From positions 3,892,001 through 3,956,000 of the forward strand of contig NZ_LR743507.1 of assembly GCF_902712855.1 (NCBI RefSeq): a stretch of 64,000 nucleotides of DNA. The letters run 5' to 3'. Of the stretch, positions 42,842 through 51,463 are shown piece after piece. Made by a program: the position numbers and the translations under genes. Source of the DNA: Variovorax paradoxus (lineage in GTDB: Bacteria; Pseudomonadota; Gammaproteobacteria; Burkholderiales; Burkholderiaceae_C). Each line of letters starts with the position of its first letter. The first letter of the stretch is position 1. The notes under the pieces were generated by a model. The model worked only from the letters and a program-made list of their open reading frames with translations, did no database searches and was not told where the DNA came from.

Positions 42842-43492
42842 TTGAATCGACGTGACTTTATCTTGACCACCGCGGCGCTCGGCAACGCGGGGATATGGAC
42901 GACCGCGGCGCATGCACAGGCGCAGGCTGGCAAGCCCGTGATCCTGGTGCTCGGCGATTCGCTGAGTGCAGAGTACGGCCTCAAGCGCGGCGAGGGTTGG
43001 GTACCCTTGCTGGAAAAAAGGCTTGCGCAACAGAAGCTCGCAGCCACCGTGGTCAACGCCAGCATCAGCGGCGACACCAGCTCCGGCGGCCGCTCGCGCC
43101 TTGCTTCGCTGCTCTCGCAGCACAAGCCTACGCATGTGGTGGTGGAGCTCGGCGCCAACGATGCCTTGCGCGGCCTGCCGCTCGCAGACACCGAGAGCAA
43201 CCTGCTGCAGATCACCAAGGCGGCGCAGGCCGCGGGCGCGAAGGTGCTGATCGTCGGCATCCAGGTGCCGCCCAACTACGGGGGCGACTACACGCGGCGC
43301 TTCGAGGCGGTGTTTTCGAAGGTGGCGGGCGAGACGAAGTCCGCGCTGGTGCCCTTCCTGCTCAAGGGCGTGGCCGATGCGCCCGATGCGCTGTCGCTGT
43401 TCCAGGCCGACCGCATCCATCCGACGGCTGCGGCACAGCCCCAGTTGCTCGACAACGTCTGGCCCGAGCTGCACAAGCTGCTGCCGAAATGA
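42842..43492 (+). CDS. Tat-exported GDSL esterase/lysophospholipase (TesA-like)
   Basis: The 216-residue protein is an SGNH hydrolase: block I GDSLSAEYG with Ser40, block III GANDALRG with Asn106, and DRIHPTA with Asp190 and His193. The TTG at 42842 is chosen as start since it gives MNRRDFILTTAALG, a Tat-like signal, with GGAAAGG 8 bp upstream; an in-frame ATG is not found nearer. It hydrolyses esters or acyl-CoA thioesters in the periplasm. A strong bidirectional terminator follows. Its start lies 15 bp from the opposite ABC ATPase start. Confidence 0.85.
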   Translation: MNRRDFILTTAALGNAGIWTTAAHAQAQAGKPVILVLGDSLSAEYGLKRGEGWVPLLEKRLAQQKLAATVVNASISGDTSSGGRSRLASLLSQHKPTHVVVELGANDALRGLPLADTESNLLQITKAAQAAGAKVLIVGIQVPPNYGGDYTRRFEAVFSKVAGETKSALVPFLLKGVADAPDALSLFQADRIHPTAAAQPQLLDNVWPELHKLLPK

Positions 43493-43496
43493 AAAA

Positions 43497-43525
43497 GCCG
43501 CTGCAGGCTTGCGGCCTGCAGCGGC
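43497..43525. terminator. bidirectional terminator
   Basis: GCCGCTGCAGGC and GCCTGCAGCGGC form a perfect 12-bp stem with a TTGCG loop, flanked by AAAAA on the left (T-run on the minus strand) and TTCTT on the right. It stands 4 bp after the esterase stop and also serves the minus-strand gene ending at 43553. Confidence 0.9.
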
Positions 43526-43552
43526 TTCTTGATGGGTACGCCAGGATCGGAA

Positions 43553-43756
43553 TCAACCGTTCTTGGTGGGCAACTCCGGCACCGTGGGGGCATCGTGCTC
43601 GAGCGAGGCCACATCGGTTTCCGGGTCTCCGGGTGCCAGGCCGTCGCTGCTCGGTGCAAGTTTGCGATTCGCCTTTTCCCGGAGCTTTTCTTCCTTCTTC
43701 TTCTTCTTCGCCAGCTCTTTCTGGCGTTTCTCGTAGCCGTAATTTGGTGTTGCCAC
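43553..43756 (-). CDS. small basic/acidic hypothetical protein, 67 aa
   Basis: The 67-residue product begins MATPNYGYEKRQKELAKKKK, is highly charged (lysine-rich N-terminal half with predicted coiled coil, acidic proline-rich C-terminal half) and has no membrane segment. The GTG start at 43756 has AAGGAG five to six bases upstream. The family is conserved in beta-proteobacteria, with unknown function. It ends at the bidirectional terminator. Confidence 0.75.
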   Translation of the reverse strand: MATPNYGYEKRQKELAKKKKKEEKLREKANRKLAPSSDGLAPGDPETDVASLEHDAPTVPELPTKNG

Positions 43757-43870
43757 TGCTTCTCCTTGGGCGAGGCAGTCAGGGTGACTGCGCGTGGCCT
43801 ACTGTAAGCGATAACGCCGCAGTCTCAAGACGGTACCCTGCAGCGCTCCAGAGGAGCCGGAAGCGATTTT

Positions 43871-45064
43871 TTACAACCGCGCCAATGCCTGTTGCAGATC
43901 GGCGCGCAGGTCCTCCACATCCTCGAGACCGATCGAGAAACGGACGAGCGTGCCCTTGTACGGCCAGCGCGCCACGCTGGCATCGCGCATCAGGCCGATG
44001 TCGTAGGGCACCACCAGGCTGATGGGCCCACCCCAGGAGTACCCCAGGCGGAAAAACTGCAGGCTGTCGCAGAAGCGGTCGACCTGCTCGGTGCTGAAGC
44101 GCTCGTCGAACACGACCGAGAAAAGACCCGCGGCCAGGTCGGCCTCGCCGCACAGCGCACGCCAGTGCACGTGGCCGGGCGACTCCTCCAGTGCGGGATG
44201 CAGCACCTGCGCGATCTCGTCTCGGCCATTGAGCCAACGTGCCAGTTCGCGCGCCGCGCGGTCGTGCGCCGCATAGCGCAGGGCGATGCTGGGCAGCGAG
44301 CGCAGCAGCGTTTCCACATCGCCCACGCCGATGCCGAAGCCCATGCGCATGTGCGTGAGCTTGAGCGCGCGATGCAGGCGCTCGTCGCGTGTGACCACAC
44401 TGCCCATGAGCACGTCGCCCCCGCCGCTGGGGTACTTGGTGAGCGCATGCACCGAGATGTCGACGCCCTGCCCCGTGCCGTTGAAGTCGAAGGGCGCGAA
44501 GGCCAGCCCCGCGCCCCAGGTGTTGTCGAGCGCGGTCATCACGCCGCGCGCGCGGCACACATTCACCAGCGCGGGCAGGTCGGGAAACTCCATCGTCACC
44601 GAGCCGGCCGCCTCGACCCACACCAGCCGCGTGCGGTCCGACAGCTTGGCCGCGAGGTCGGCCGGGTTCATGGCGTCGTACATGCGGTGCGTGATGCCGA
44701 AGTTCGCGAGCTCGCCCGTGGCCAGCGCCTTGTTGGGTCCATAGGCATTGTCGGGAATGAGCACCTCGTCGCCGGTCTTCAGGAAGGCGAAGGCCACCAG
44801 CGAGATGGCCGCGAGGCCGCTGGGCACCAGCAGGCATTCGGTGCCCCCTTCGAGCGTCGCCAGCCGCTCCTCGAGCGTGAAGGTGGTCGGCGTGCCGTGC
44901 AGGCCGTAGGTGTAGCCGGCCTTGGTCTTCCAGTCGCGCGCGCGCATCGCGGCCACGTCGGCAAAGAACACGGTCGATGCCTTGTACACGCCGGGCTGCG
45001 GCGCGGAGAAGGTGGCGGGCGGTGTGTAGGGATGGTGGATCAGGTTGGTGGAGGGCTTGCTCAT
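43871..45064 (-). CDS. cystathionine beta-lyase family PLP enzyme
   Basis: The 397-residue protein is a Cys/Met-metabolism PLP enzyme (MetC/MetB type). The PLP lysine is Lys210 in SVHALTKYPSGGGDVLMG, Asp180 in the TALDNTWGAG motif contacts the pyridine nitrogen, and the N-terminal YTYGLHGTPTTFTLEERLA is typical. It would cleave cystathionine, or less likely another sulfur amino acid, in the cytoplasm. It is divergent from a MerR regulator gene 81 bp away, which may control it. Confidence 0.92.
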   Translation of the reverse strand: MSKPSTNLIHHPYTPPATFSAPQPGVYKASTVFFADVAAMRARDWKTKAGYTYGLHGTPTTFTLEERLATLEGGTECLLVPSGLAAISLVAFAFLKTGDEVLIPDNAYGPNKALATGELANFGITHRMYDAMNPADLAAKLSDRTRLVWVEAAGSVTMEFPDLPALVNVCRARGVMTALDNTWGAGLAFAPFDFNGTGQGVDISVHALTKYPSGGGDVLMGSVVTRDERLHRALKLTHMRMGFGIGVGDVETLLRSLPSIALRYAAHDRAARELARWLNGRDEIAQVLHPALEESPGHVHWRALCGEADLAAGLFSVVFDERFSTEQVDRFCDSLQFFRLGYSWGGPISLVVPYDIGLMRDASVARWPYKGTLVRFSIGLEDVEDLRADLQQALARL

Positions 45065-45145
45065 GGCTTCGATGCTAGCGCGCTGCCGCACGGGAGAAAT
45101 CCGCAGGTGTTTTATAAAAACAGTTCTTGTGTTTAAATTAAGTGT
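45065..45145. promoter_or_regulatory. divergent promoter region of metC-like gene and merR operon
   Basis: The 81 bp between the two starts carry an AT-rich core, 45108-45142 (TTTTATAAAAACAGTTCTTG, TTTAAATTAAG), which contains a -10-like TATAAA for the lyase and AT-rich hexamers for merR. MerR-type regulators bind such spacers and would control both directions; no exact operator can be assigned. Confidence 0.45.
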
Positions 45146-45607
45146 ATGAAATCGCATCCCCTTCCGGCGACAGCCGCCTACCCGCTCGCAGAGCTGTGCG
45201 TGCTCGCGGATCTGCCGCCACGCACCGTGCGCTACTACGTGCAGATCGGCATCGTCGACCGGCCCGAGGGCGAGACCCGCGCGGCGCGCTATGGCGCCCG
45301 GCACCTCGAGCAGCTGTTGCTCATCAAGAAGTGGACGGCCGCCGGCGTGTCGCTGGAGCGCATCCGGGAGCTGCTGCAGGGGCACGAAGCGCCGGTGCCC
45401 GCGCGCCCGCACGTCGCCGGTTCGGTGGAAGTGCGCAGCCATCTGACGGTGGCGGACGGCATCGAGGTGGTGATCGAGCCCGGCCGGGCCGGGCTCTCGC
45501 CGCAGCAGGTGCGCGGTTTCATACAGGGCGTGATGGCGGCCTATGCAGCGGCCTCTTCCGCCTCCCCTGCCGGCAGCGCCGCTGCCGACACTCCTGAGAA
45601 GAACTGA
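45146..45607 (+). CDS. MerR family transcriptional regulator
   Basis: The 153-residue protein has a MerR winged helix at the N-terminus (PLAELCVLADLPPRTVRYYV, GIVDRPEGETRAARYGARHLEQLLLIKKW) and a short C-terminal region (VEVRSHLTVADGIEVVIEPG) that is not the metal-binding type. It is 20 bp upstream of the VIT-vWA gene in the same direction, so the two form an operon. Autoregulation is expected. Confidence 0.9.
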   Translation: MKSHPLPATAAYPLAELCVLADLPPRTVRYYVQIGIVDRPEGETRAARYGARHLEQLLLIKKWTAAGVSLERIRELLQGHEAPVPARPHVAGSVEVRSHLTVADGIEVVIEPGRAGLSPQQVRGFIQGVMAAYAAASSASPAGSAAADTPEKN

Positions 45608-45626
45608 CAGAAACGAAAGGCAACCC

Positions 45627-47960
45627 ATGAGCAATCTGGAATACGCACGGATGACGACGACGAACGGCGACGCCGTGGTGCTCGAAGGCGTGAAGGCCAG
45701 CGGCGACCTGCGCGGCGTGCTGCTCGAGATGACGGTCGAGCAGCGCTTTCGCAATCCGGGCGCCTTGAACGTCGAAGTGGCCTACAGCTTTCCGCTGCCG
45801 TGGGGCGCGGTGCTGCTGGGCGTCGATGTGCAGCTGGGCAACCGGCACCTGAACGGGGCGGTGGTCGAAAAGGCCGATGCCGAGGCCGCCTACGAAGGCG
45901 CGCTGGCCGAAGGCCATGCGGCCATCATGCTGGAGAGGAACCATGACCAGAGCCACACGCTGAACCTCGGCAATCTCGCGGCCGGCGAAGCGTGCATCGT
46001 CACGCTGCGCTATGCGCAGACGCTGTCGTTCGAGCAGCAAGGCCTTCGCCTGCTGATCCCCACGGTGATCGCGCCACGCTACGGCGACCCGGTTGCCGAC
46101 GGCAAGCTGCAGCCGCACCAGGCCCCCGTGCACAGCGCGGTGGCAGCGTATCCGTTCGACATCGAATTGCGGCTGCATGGCGAGCTGGCGCAAGCACGCG
46201 TGGCCTCGCCCAGCCATCCGGTGGGCGTGGCAATGCGTCCTGCCGAGGGCATGCTGCAGGTGTCGCTGGCGCGCCAGGGCGTGCTCGACCGAGACTTCGT
46301 GCTGGTCGTCGACCATTTGGCGCACGACGGCACGGCCGTGGTCGCGCGCGACAGCGTCGAGGCCGGCGCCATCATTGCGCTTGCCAGCTTCTGCCCGCGC
46401 ATCCCGGCGCGCGGCCCTGCAACCACCGACGTGCAGCTGCTCGTCGACTGCTCGGGCTCGATGGCCGGCGACAGCATCGGCGCCGCGCGGCGTGCGTTGC
46501 AATCGATCGTTCTCCAGTTGGGCGCGGGCGACCGCTTCTCGCTCTCGCGCTTCGGCAGCACCGTCGAGCACCGCTCGCGCGGCCTCTGGGCGCTGACCGA
46601 TGTCACCCGCCTGGCTGCGCAGCGCTGGGTCGGCGCGCTGCAGGCCGACCTCGGCGGCACCGAGATGGAAAGCGCGCTGGCATCCACCTTCGCGCTCAGC
46701 GCCGGCGCATCGAGCGACGTGCTGGTGGTGACCGACGGCGAGATCAGCGCCATCGACGCCACGATCGCATCGGCGAAGGCGTCGGGGCACCGTGTCTTCG
46801 TGGTCGGCATCGGCAGCAGTCCGGCCGAGGGCCATCTTCGGCGCCTGGCGGAAGCCACGGGCGGCGCCTGCGATTTCGTCGCACCCGGCGAAGCGGTCGA
46901 GCCTGCGGTGCTGCGCATGTTCGCGCGCCTGCGCTCGCCTCGGCTCGAAGCCGTGCGGATCGAATGGCCGGACGGCGTGCGTCCGGTGTGGGTGTCCGCG
47001 CTGCCTGCCTCGGTGTTCGATGCCGACACGGTCAACCTTTTCGCGCTGCTGGAACAGGTTCCCGAGGGCGAGATTCGCCTGCTCGGCGTCAGGCCGGGCG
47101 ATGGCGCCACCGAGGAACAGATCGGCAGCGTTCGCGTCGCCCGCACGGCCGAGCCGATTGCCGCACTGAGCCAGATCGCGGCGCACGCGCGGTTCGCGGC
47201 ACTCGCCGGGCCGCACGACGAGGAGCGCAAGGCGCAAGCCCGGCAGCTCGCGGTGGCTTACCAGCTGGTGACGGACGAGACCAACTACCTGCTGGTGGTC
47301 GAGCGTGCCGAAGGCGAACGCGCCACCGACATGCCCGAACTGCGCAAGATCGCGCAGATGGTGCCTGCCGGCTGGAGCGGCACCTCGTCGGGCCAGTTCG
47401 AAGCAGTGCGGGCCGCGCCCGCGCCCATGATGGCAAGGATGCGCGGCGTGCCCATGCCCGCGGCTGCCGGGGCAGCGCCGCCGATGCTCATGAAGAAGCG
47501 GACCCGGTCGTCGCCGGACGTCGTCGAGAGCGAGACGACCGCCACACCGGGCGCCATCGGCGCATGGCTGCGCAAGACACCGCTCTCCGCCTGGCCCGGC
47601 ACCTACGCAGCGCTCGCGCAGCAGGGCATCCCGCCGGAGGTGGTCGACTGGCTCGAGCTGGCGATGGCCTCGCGCAGCGATGCGCCGCAGACAGAAGCTG
47701 CGGTCGTTGCATCGTTCCTCCACTTGCTGGCGAACGTGCTCGTCTTCGAGAACGTGGACCAGCAGGACGGCGTCCCGTGGGGCCCCGCCAACGCCGTAAG
47801 GCGCCTGCGGGATGCACTCGCCGGCAAGCCGGGCGCTGCGGCGGTGGCGGCGAACGTCGACCCGCGCTTCGTCGAAGTGCTGGCAGCGGAGCTGGCCGGG
47901 CTGACCTCCGAACGCTGGCCCGACCCGGTCTATGCGCTGAGCGCGAACGCAGCAGCCTAG
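45627..47960 (+). CDS. VIT-vWA domain protein, partner of MerR
   Basis: The 777-residue protein has an N-terminal VIT domain (residues about 15-140: LLEMTVEQRFRNPGALNVEV, DAEAAYEGALAEGHAAIMLE, TLNLGNLAAGE) and a vWA domain (about 265-430) with MIDAS residues Asp274, Ser276, Ser278, Thr345 and Asp370 in LLVDCSGSMAGDS and VVTDGEI. A C-terminal half contains Met/Ala/Pro-rich segments and an all-helical tail. No signal peptide is seen, so it is probably cytoplasmic. Role unknown, perhaps as a metal-dependent protein-interaction scaffold. AAAGG precedes the ATG. Confidence 0.85.
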   Translation: MSNLEYARMTTTNGDAVVLEGVKASGDLRGVLLEMTVEQRFRNPGALNVEVAYSFPLPWGAVLLGVDVQLGNRHLNGAVVEKADAEAAYEGALAEGHAAIMLERNHDQSHTLNLGNLAAGEACIVTLRYAQTLSFEQQGLRLLIPTVIAPRYGDPVADGKLQPHQAPVHSAVAAYPFDIELRLHGELAQARVASPSHPVGVAMRPAEGMLQVSLARQGVLDRDFVLVVDHLAHDGTAVVARDSVEAGAIIALASFCPRIPARGPATTDVQLLVDCSGSMAGDSIGAARRALQSIVLQLGAGDRFSLSRFGSTVEHRSRGLWALTDVTRLAAQRWVGALQADLGGTEMESALASTFALSAGASSDVLVVTDGEISAIDATIASAKASGHRVFVVGIGSSPAEGHLRRLAEATGGACDFVAPGEAVEPAVLRMFARLRSPRLEAVRIEWPDGVRPVWVSALPASVFDADTVNLFALLEQVPEGEIRLLGVRPGDGATEEQIGSVRVARTAEPIAALSQIAAHARFAALAGPHDEERKAQARQLAVAYQLVTDETNYLLVVERAEGERATDMPELRKIAQMVPAGWSGTSSGQFEAVRAAPAPMMARMRGVPMPAAAGAAPPMLMKKRTRSSPDVVESETTATPGAIGAWLRKTPLSAWPGTYAALAQQGIPPEVVDWLELAMASRSDAPQTEAAVVASFLHLLANVLVFENVDQQDGVPWGPANAVRRLRDALAGKPGAAAVAANVDPRFVEVLAAELAGLTSERWPDPVYALSANAAA

Positions 47961-48044
47961 CCAGGCCCGGGGGCAGGACACGCCGGGCGTGGCGCGGCAC
48001 AATCCGCCGATGCGCCGAAGCCCGTCTCTCGCCGAGTCCGAGCC

Positions 48045-48866
48045 ATGCAGTTGACGCGACCGCCCGCGCCGCACCTGCGGCGCTTCGTGCAGCTGCTGTG
48101 GGCCTCCTCGCCGGACGGTCCTCCCAGGACCCGGCCGGGCGCGCGCGAACATGTGCTGCCGACCGGCGGCATGCATGTCGTCTTCCGCCTAGGCGGCCCT
48201 GCGGTCCGGCTCTTCCGCGACGCGACCGACACGGAGGGCTTCACGGTGGGCTACGCGCTGGCGGGAGGAACCCGCTCGGCCTTCTTCGTCCGCGACGTGT
48301 CCGCGCAGACGTCCTCGGTCGGGGTCATGCTGCAACCGGGCGCGGCCAGGGCGCTGCTCGGGGCGCCCGAAGACGCGCTGGCCAATCGCCATACGCCGCT
48401 CGAAGCGCTCTGGGGCGCGGCAGCGGGCTTCGCGCTGGAACAGCTTTATGGCGCCGATTCGCTGGCGGGCCAGTTGACGATCGTCGAGGCTCTGCTGACT
48501 TCACGCCTTGCCGCACGCGCGATGCACGGACTGCATCCGGCCGTGGCGCAGGCGCTGGCCGACCTGCACGGCGGTCGCACCATCGGAGAACTGGTGAAGC
48601 ACAGCGGCTACAGCCACAGGCGCCTCATCGCCCTCTTTCGAGGCATGACGGGCCTGCCGCCGAAACAGTACGCGCGAATGCTGCGATTCGACCGGGTGCT
48701 CGCGCAGTTTGCCCTCGAGCCCAACCAGCCCTGGGCCGAACTGGCCCTGCAGGCCGGCTACAGCGACCAAGCCCACTTCAATCGCGACTTCCTGGCGATC
48801 TCAGGCATGCCACCGCAGGCCTACCGGCGCGCGGCGCCGACCGCGTCACGGCATGTGCGGATCTGA
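48045..48866 (+). CDS. AraC family transcriptional regulator
   Basis: The 273-residue protein has an N-terminal sensing domain (MHVVFRLGGPAVRLF, SSVGVMLQPGAARALLG) of the DUF6597-like group and a C-terminal AraC DNA-binding domain with two helix-turn-helix motifs (HSGYSHRRLIALFRGMTGLPPKQYARMLRFDRVL, ELALQAGYSDQAHFNRDFLAISGMPPQAYR). It is a single-gene unit with no adjacent divergent target; the following VOC gene, 108 bp downstream, is a possible one. Confidence 0.9.
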   Translation: MQLTRPPAPHLRRFVQLLWASSPDGPPRTRPGAREHVLPTGGMHVVFRLGGPAVRLFRDATDTEGFTVGYALAGGTRSAFFVRDVSAQTSSVGVMLQPGAARALLGAPEDALANRHTPLEALWGAAAGFALEQLYGADSLAGQLTIVEALLTSRLAARAMHGLHPAVAQALADLHGGRTIGELVKHSGYSHRRLIALFRGMTGLPPKQYARMLRFDRVLAQFALEPNQPWAELALQAGYSDQAHFNRDFLAISGMPPQAYRRAAPTASRHVRI

Positions 48867-48974
48867 GCTTCCGCATTCCATGCGCAGGTCCAGCAGGTCA
48901 AATTTGTGCAAGACCTGAAGCGCCGGACATTCCAGAATCGCGCCCATCCGCCAACCACCACGAACGGACGAACC

Positions 48975-49427
48975 ATGGCCATTCACGAACTGTTTCCCTA
49001 CCTCTGCGTGCACGATGCCGGCGCGGCCATCGACTTCTACTGCGAGGTCTTCGAGGTCAAGGAAATCTTCAGGCTGACCGAGCCCAGCGGACGTATCGGC
49101 CATGCGGAACTGGACTTCCACAACGGCGCCATCCTCATGCTGTCGGACGAGTTCGCCGAGTTCAACATCCGCAGCGCGAAGACACTGGGCGGCACGCCCG
49201 TGTCGCTGCACCTGCACGTAGACAACGCCGACGCCGTGGTGGCGCGCGCCGTGGCCGCGGGTGCCACCCTCGACATGCCACCTCAGGACCAGTTCTATGG
49301 GGAACGCTCCGGCGTCTTCCGCGACCCCTTCGGCCATCGCTGGAACGTGGGGCACAGCATCGAGAAGCTGACGCCGGAGGAAATGCAGCGGCGCTACACC
49401 GCCATGCTGCTCAACCCGGCCGAATGA
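48975..49427 (+). CDS. VOC family protein (PhnB/glyoxalase-like)
   Basis: The 150-residue protein is a single vicinal-oxygen-chelate module pair: FPYLCVHDAGAAIDFYCEVFEVKE and GRIGHAELDFHNGAILMLSDE, then DPFGHRWNVGHSIEKL. Single-chain proteins of this type often bind small molecules or confer antibiotic or metal tolerance, and the activity here is open. The ATG at 48975 is favoured; an upstream frame to 48906 is not typical. Confidence 0.85.
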   Translation: MAIHELFPYLCVHDAGAAIDFYCEVFEVKEIFRLTEPSGRIGHAELDFHNGAILMLSDEFAEFNIRSAKTLGGTPVSLHLHVDNADAVVARAVAAGATLDMPPQDQFYGERSGVFRDPFGHRWNVGHSIEKLTPEEMQRRYTAMLLNPAE

Positions 49428-49457
49428 ATCGGCGGTTTGGCTCGGCCTCAACGCCGG

Positions 49458-49982
49458 TCAGACCGACCACTTCTCGAGGAGCTTCTCGGCACCCAGGGAG
49501 TCGTAGCCCTCGAAAGGCTGGTGGATCCACGGGTTGGTGGCCAGGAATTCCACCTGGTAGTCGGGCGTGAAGGTCGACAGCGCCTTGGTCCAGATCACCG
49601 CGCTGCGCAGTTCGGTGATGGGCGGGTAATTGTTGCGCAGCATGTCCATCACGGCGTGCAGCGTGTGTCCCGAATCGGCCAGGTCGTCGACCAGCAGCAC
49701 GCGGCCCGCGATCTCGCCCTTGGGCGTCGTGATGAAGCGTGCGATGTCGAGGTGGCCTTGCACCGTGCCGGCGTCGGCGCGGTACGAACTGGTCGACATG
49801 ATGGCCAGCGGCTTGTCGAAGATGCGCGAGAGCACGTCTCCGGGACGCATGCCGCCGCGCGCCAGGCACAGGATGGTGTCGAACTCCCAGCCCGACTGGT
49901 GCACCTTGATCGCGAGCTTCTCGATCAGGTTGTGATACTCGTCGTAGCTGACGTAGAGATGCTTGCCGTCTTCGGTCAACAT
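49458..49982 (-). CDS. purine phosphoribosyltransferase family protein
   Basis: The 174-residue protein has a type I phosphoribosyltransferase PRPP-binding loop, VLLVDDLADSGHT, and an N-terminal segment (YDEYHNLIEKLAIKVHQSGW) with the hood-like LCLARGGMRPGDVLS. It resembles xanthine/hypoxanthine-type salvage enzymes but the exact base specificity cannot be set. It lies downstream of purA on the same strand with a repeat between. GAAGGAAT precedes the ATG. Confidence 0.85.
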   Translation of the reverse strand: MLTEDGKHLYVSYDEYHNLIEKLAIKVHQSGWEFDTILCLARGGMRPGDVLSRIFDKPLAIMSTSSYRADAGTVQGHLDIARFITTPKGEIAGRVLLVDDLADSGHTLHAVMDMLRNNYPPITELRSAVIWTKALSTFTPDYQVEFLATNPWIHQPFEGYDSLGAEKLLEKWSV

Positions 49983-50013
49983 GGTTGGATTCCTTCAGTC
50001 TTTCTCATTCGTG

Positions 50014-50102
50014 GAACACCGCGGAACCGGCTTTGCCGGGCCGCTGGTGTTGCCCCCGGAACGGGGTTGGCGGCCACACGAAGTGGGCAAGCCTGGGGGT
50101 GA
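50014..50102. repeat. single diverged copy of the structured repeat
   Basis: This ~89-bp copy of the family at 29671-29962 starts GAACACCGCGGAACCGGCTT and has CCGG-CTTTG-CCGG, GGTGTTGCCCCCGG...CCACACGAAGTGGGCAAGCCTGGGGGTGA. Divergence affects the inner stem, but the boundary with the purA stop is the same as that between the array and the adc stop. It therefore follows a minus-strand gene in the same orientation at both sites. Confidence 0.85.
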
Positions 50103-50108
50103 GCCTGT

Positions 50109-51440
50109 TCAGTCGGCGAGATAGGGATGGCGCATCATGATCGTGTGATCGCGGTCGGGGCTGGTCGACACCATGTGGATCGGCACGCCGGTGACCTGCT
50201 CGATGCGCTGCAGGTACAGGCGGGCATTGACGGGCAGCTTGTCGTATTGCGTGACGCCCACGGTGCTTTCGCTCCAGCCTTCGAGCGTCTCGTAGATCGG
50301 CGTGCAGCGTTCGATCTCGTCGGCGCCCATCGGCAGGATGTCGGTGACTTCGCCGTCGAGCTCGTAGCCGGTGCACAGCTCGAGCTTCTCGAGGCCGTCG
50401 AGCACGTCGAGCTTGGTGATGCAAAGGCCCGACAGGCCGTTGACCTGCGCCGAGCGCTTGAGCAGTGCAGCGTCGAACCAGCCGCAGCGGCGGCTGCGGC
50501 CGGTGGTCACACCCTTCTCGGCACCCACGGTGCTCATGTGATAGCCCGCGGTGCCTGGCGTGGCCCAGTCGAGCTCGGTGGGGAACGGACCGCCGCCCAC
50601 GCGGGTGCAGTAGGCCTTGGTGATGCCGAGGATGTAATGCAGCATGCCCGGGCCCACGCCCGAACCAGCGGCAGCATTGCCGGCCACGCAGTTGCTTGAG
50701 GTGACGTACGGATAGGTGCCGTGGTCCACGTCGAGCAGCGTGCCCTGCGCGCCTTCGAACAGCAGGTTGGCGCCGTTCCGGTGCGCGTCGTTCAGTTCGC
50801 GCGAGACGTCGGCCATCATGGGCTTGAGCAGCTCGGCGTGCTTCATCGCCTCGTTGAAGACTTCGTCGAAGTCGATGGCCGGCGCGCTCAGCACCTGCGT
50901 CAGCACGTGGTTGTGCAGGTCGAGCAGAACGCGCAGCTTGGCCGCAAAACGCTCGGGATGCTTCAGGTCCTGCACGCGCAGCGCGCGGCGGGCGATCTTG
51001 TCCTCGTAGGCCGGGCCGATGCCGCGGCCGGTGGTGCCGATCTTCTCGATGCCGCCCTTTTCGCGGTAGGCCTCGCGCGCGATGTCCAGCGCGGCGTGGA
51101 ACGGCAGGATCAGCGGGCAGGCCTCGCTGATGCGCAGGCGCGAACGGACCTCGACACCCGCCTTCTCCAGCCCTTCGATTTCCTCGAAGAGCTTCGCGGC
51201 AGACAGCACCACGCCATTGCCGATGTAGCACTTGACGCCGGGCCGCATGATGCCGCTCGGGATCAGGTGCAATGCGGTTTTCACACCGTTGATGACCAGC
51301 GTGTGGCCCGCGTTGTGACCGCCCTGGAAGCGGACCACGCCCTGGGCGCTTTCCGTCAGCCAGTCGACCAGCTTGCCTTTGCCTTCGTCGCCCCACTGGG
51401 TACCGACGACGACCACGTTTCTTCCGGTGGTTACGCTCAT
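50109..51440 (-). CDS. purA: adenylosuccinate synthetase
   Basis: The 443-residue enzyme makes adenylosuccinate from IMP, Asp and GTP, the committed step to AMP. The P-loop GDEGKGK is at residues 17-23, GGHNAGHT follows near residue 41, and conserved ERGIGPAYEDK-like TGRGIGPAYEDK and GGGPFPTEL patterns are present. Length matches the family. It is the first downstream gene after hisZ, with GGAAC before the ATG. Confidence 0.97.
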   Translation of the reverse strand: MSVTTGRNVVVVGTQWGDEGKGKLVDWLTESAQGVVRFQGGHNAGHTLVINGVKTALHLIPSGIMRPGVKCYIGNGVVLSAAKLFEEIEGLEKAGVEVRSRLRISEACPLILPFHAALDIAREAYREKGGIEKIGTTGRGIGPAYEDKIARRALRVQDLKHPERFAAKLRVLLDLHNHVLTQVLSAPAIDFDEVFNEAMKHAELLKPMMADVSRELNDAHRNGANLLFEGAQGTLLDVDHGTYPYVTSSNCVAGNAAAGSGVGPGMLHYILGITKAYCTRVGGGPFPTELDWATPGTAGYHMSTVGAEKGVTTGRSRRCGWFDAALLKRSAQVNGLSGLCITKLDVLDGLEKLELCTGYELDGEVTDILPMGADEIERCTPIYETLEGWSESTVGVTQYDKLPVNARLYLQRIEQVTGVPIHMVSTSPDRDHTIMMRHPYLAD

Positions 51441-51463
51441 GCTCGTTCCATTACTTCAAAAAT

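Noticed and set aside
45992..49570. A 1192-codon plus-strand open frame across the VIT-vWA, AraC and VOC genes
   Set aside because: It is a shifted frame of those real genes, with Arg/Ala-rich content and no Shine-Dalgarno.
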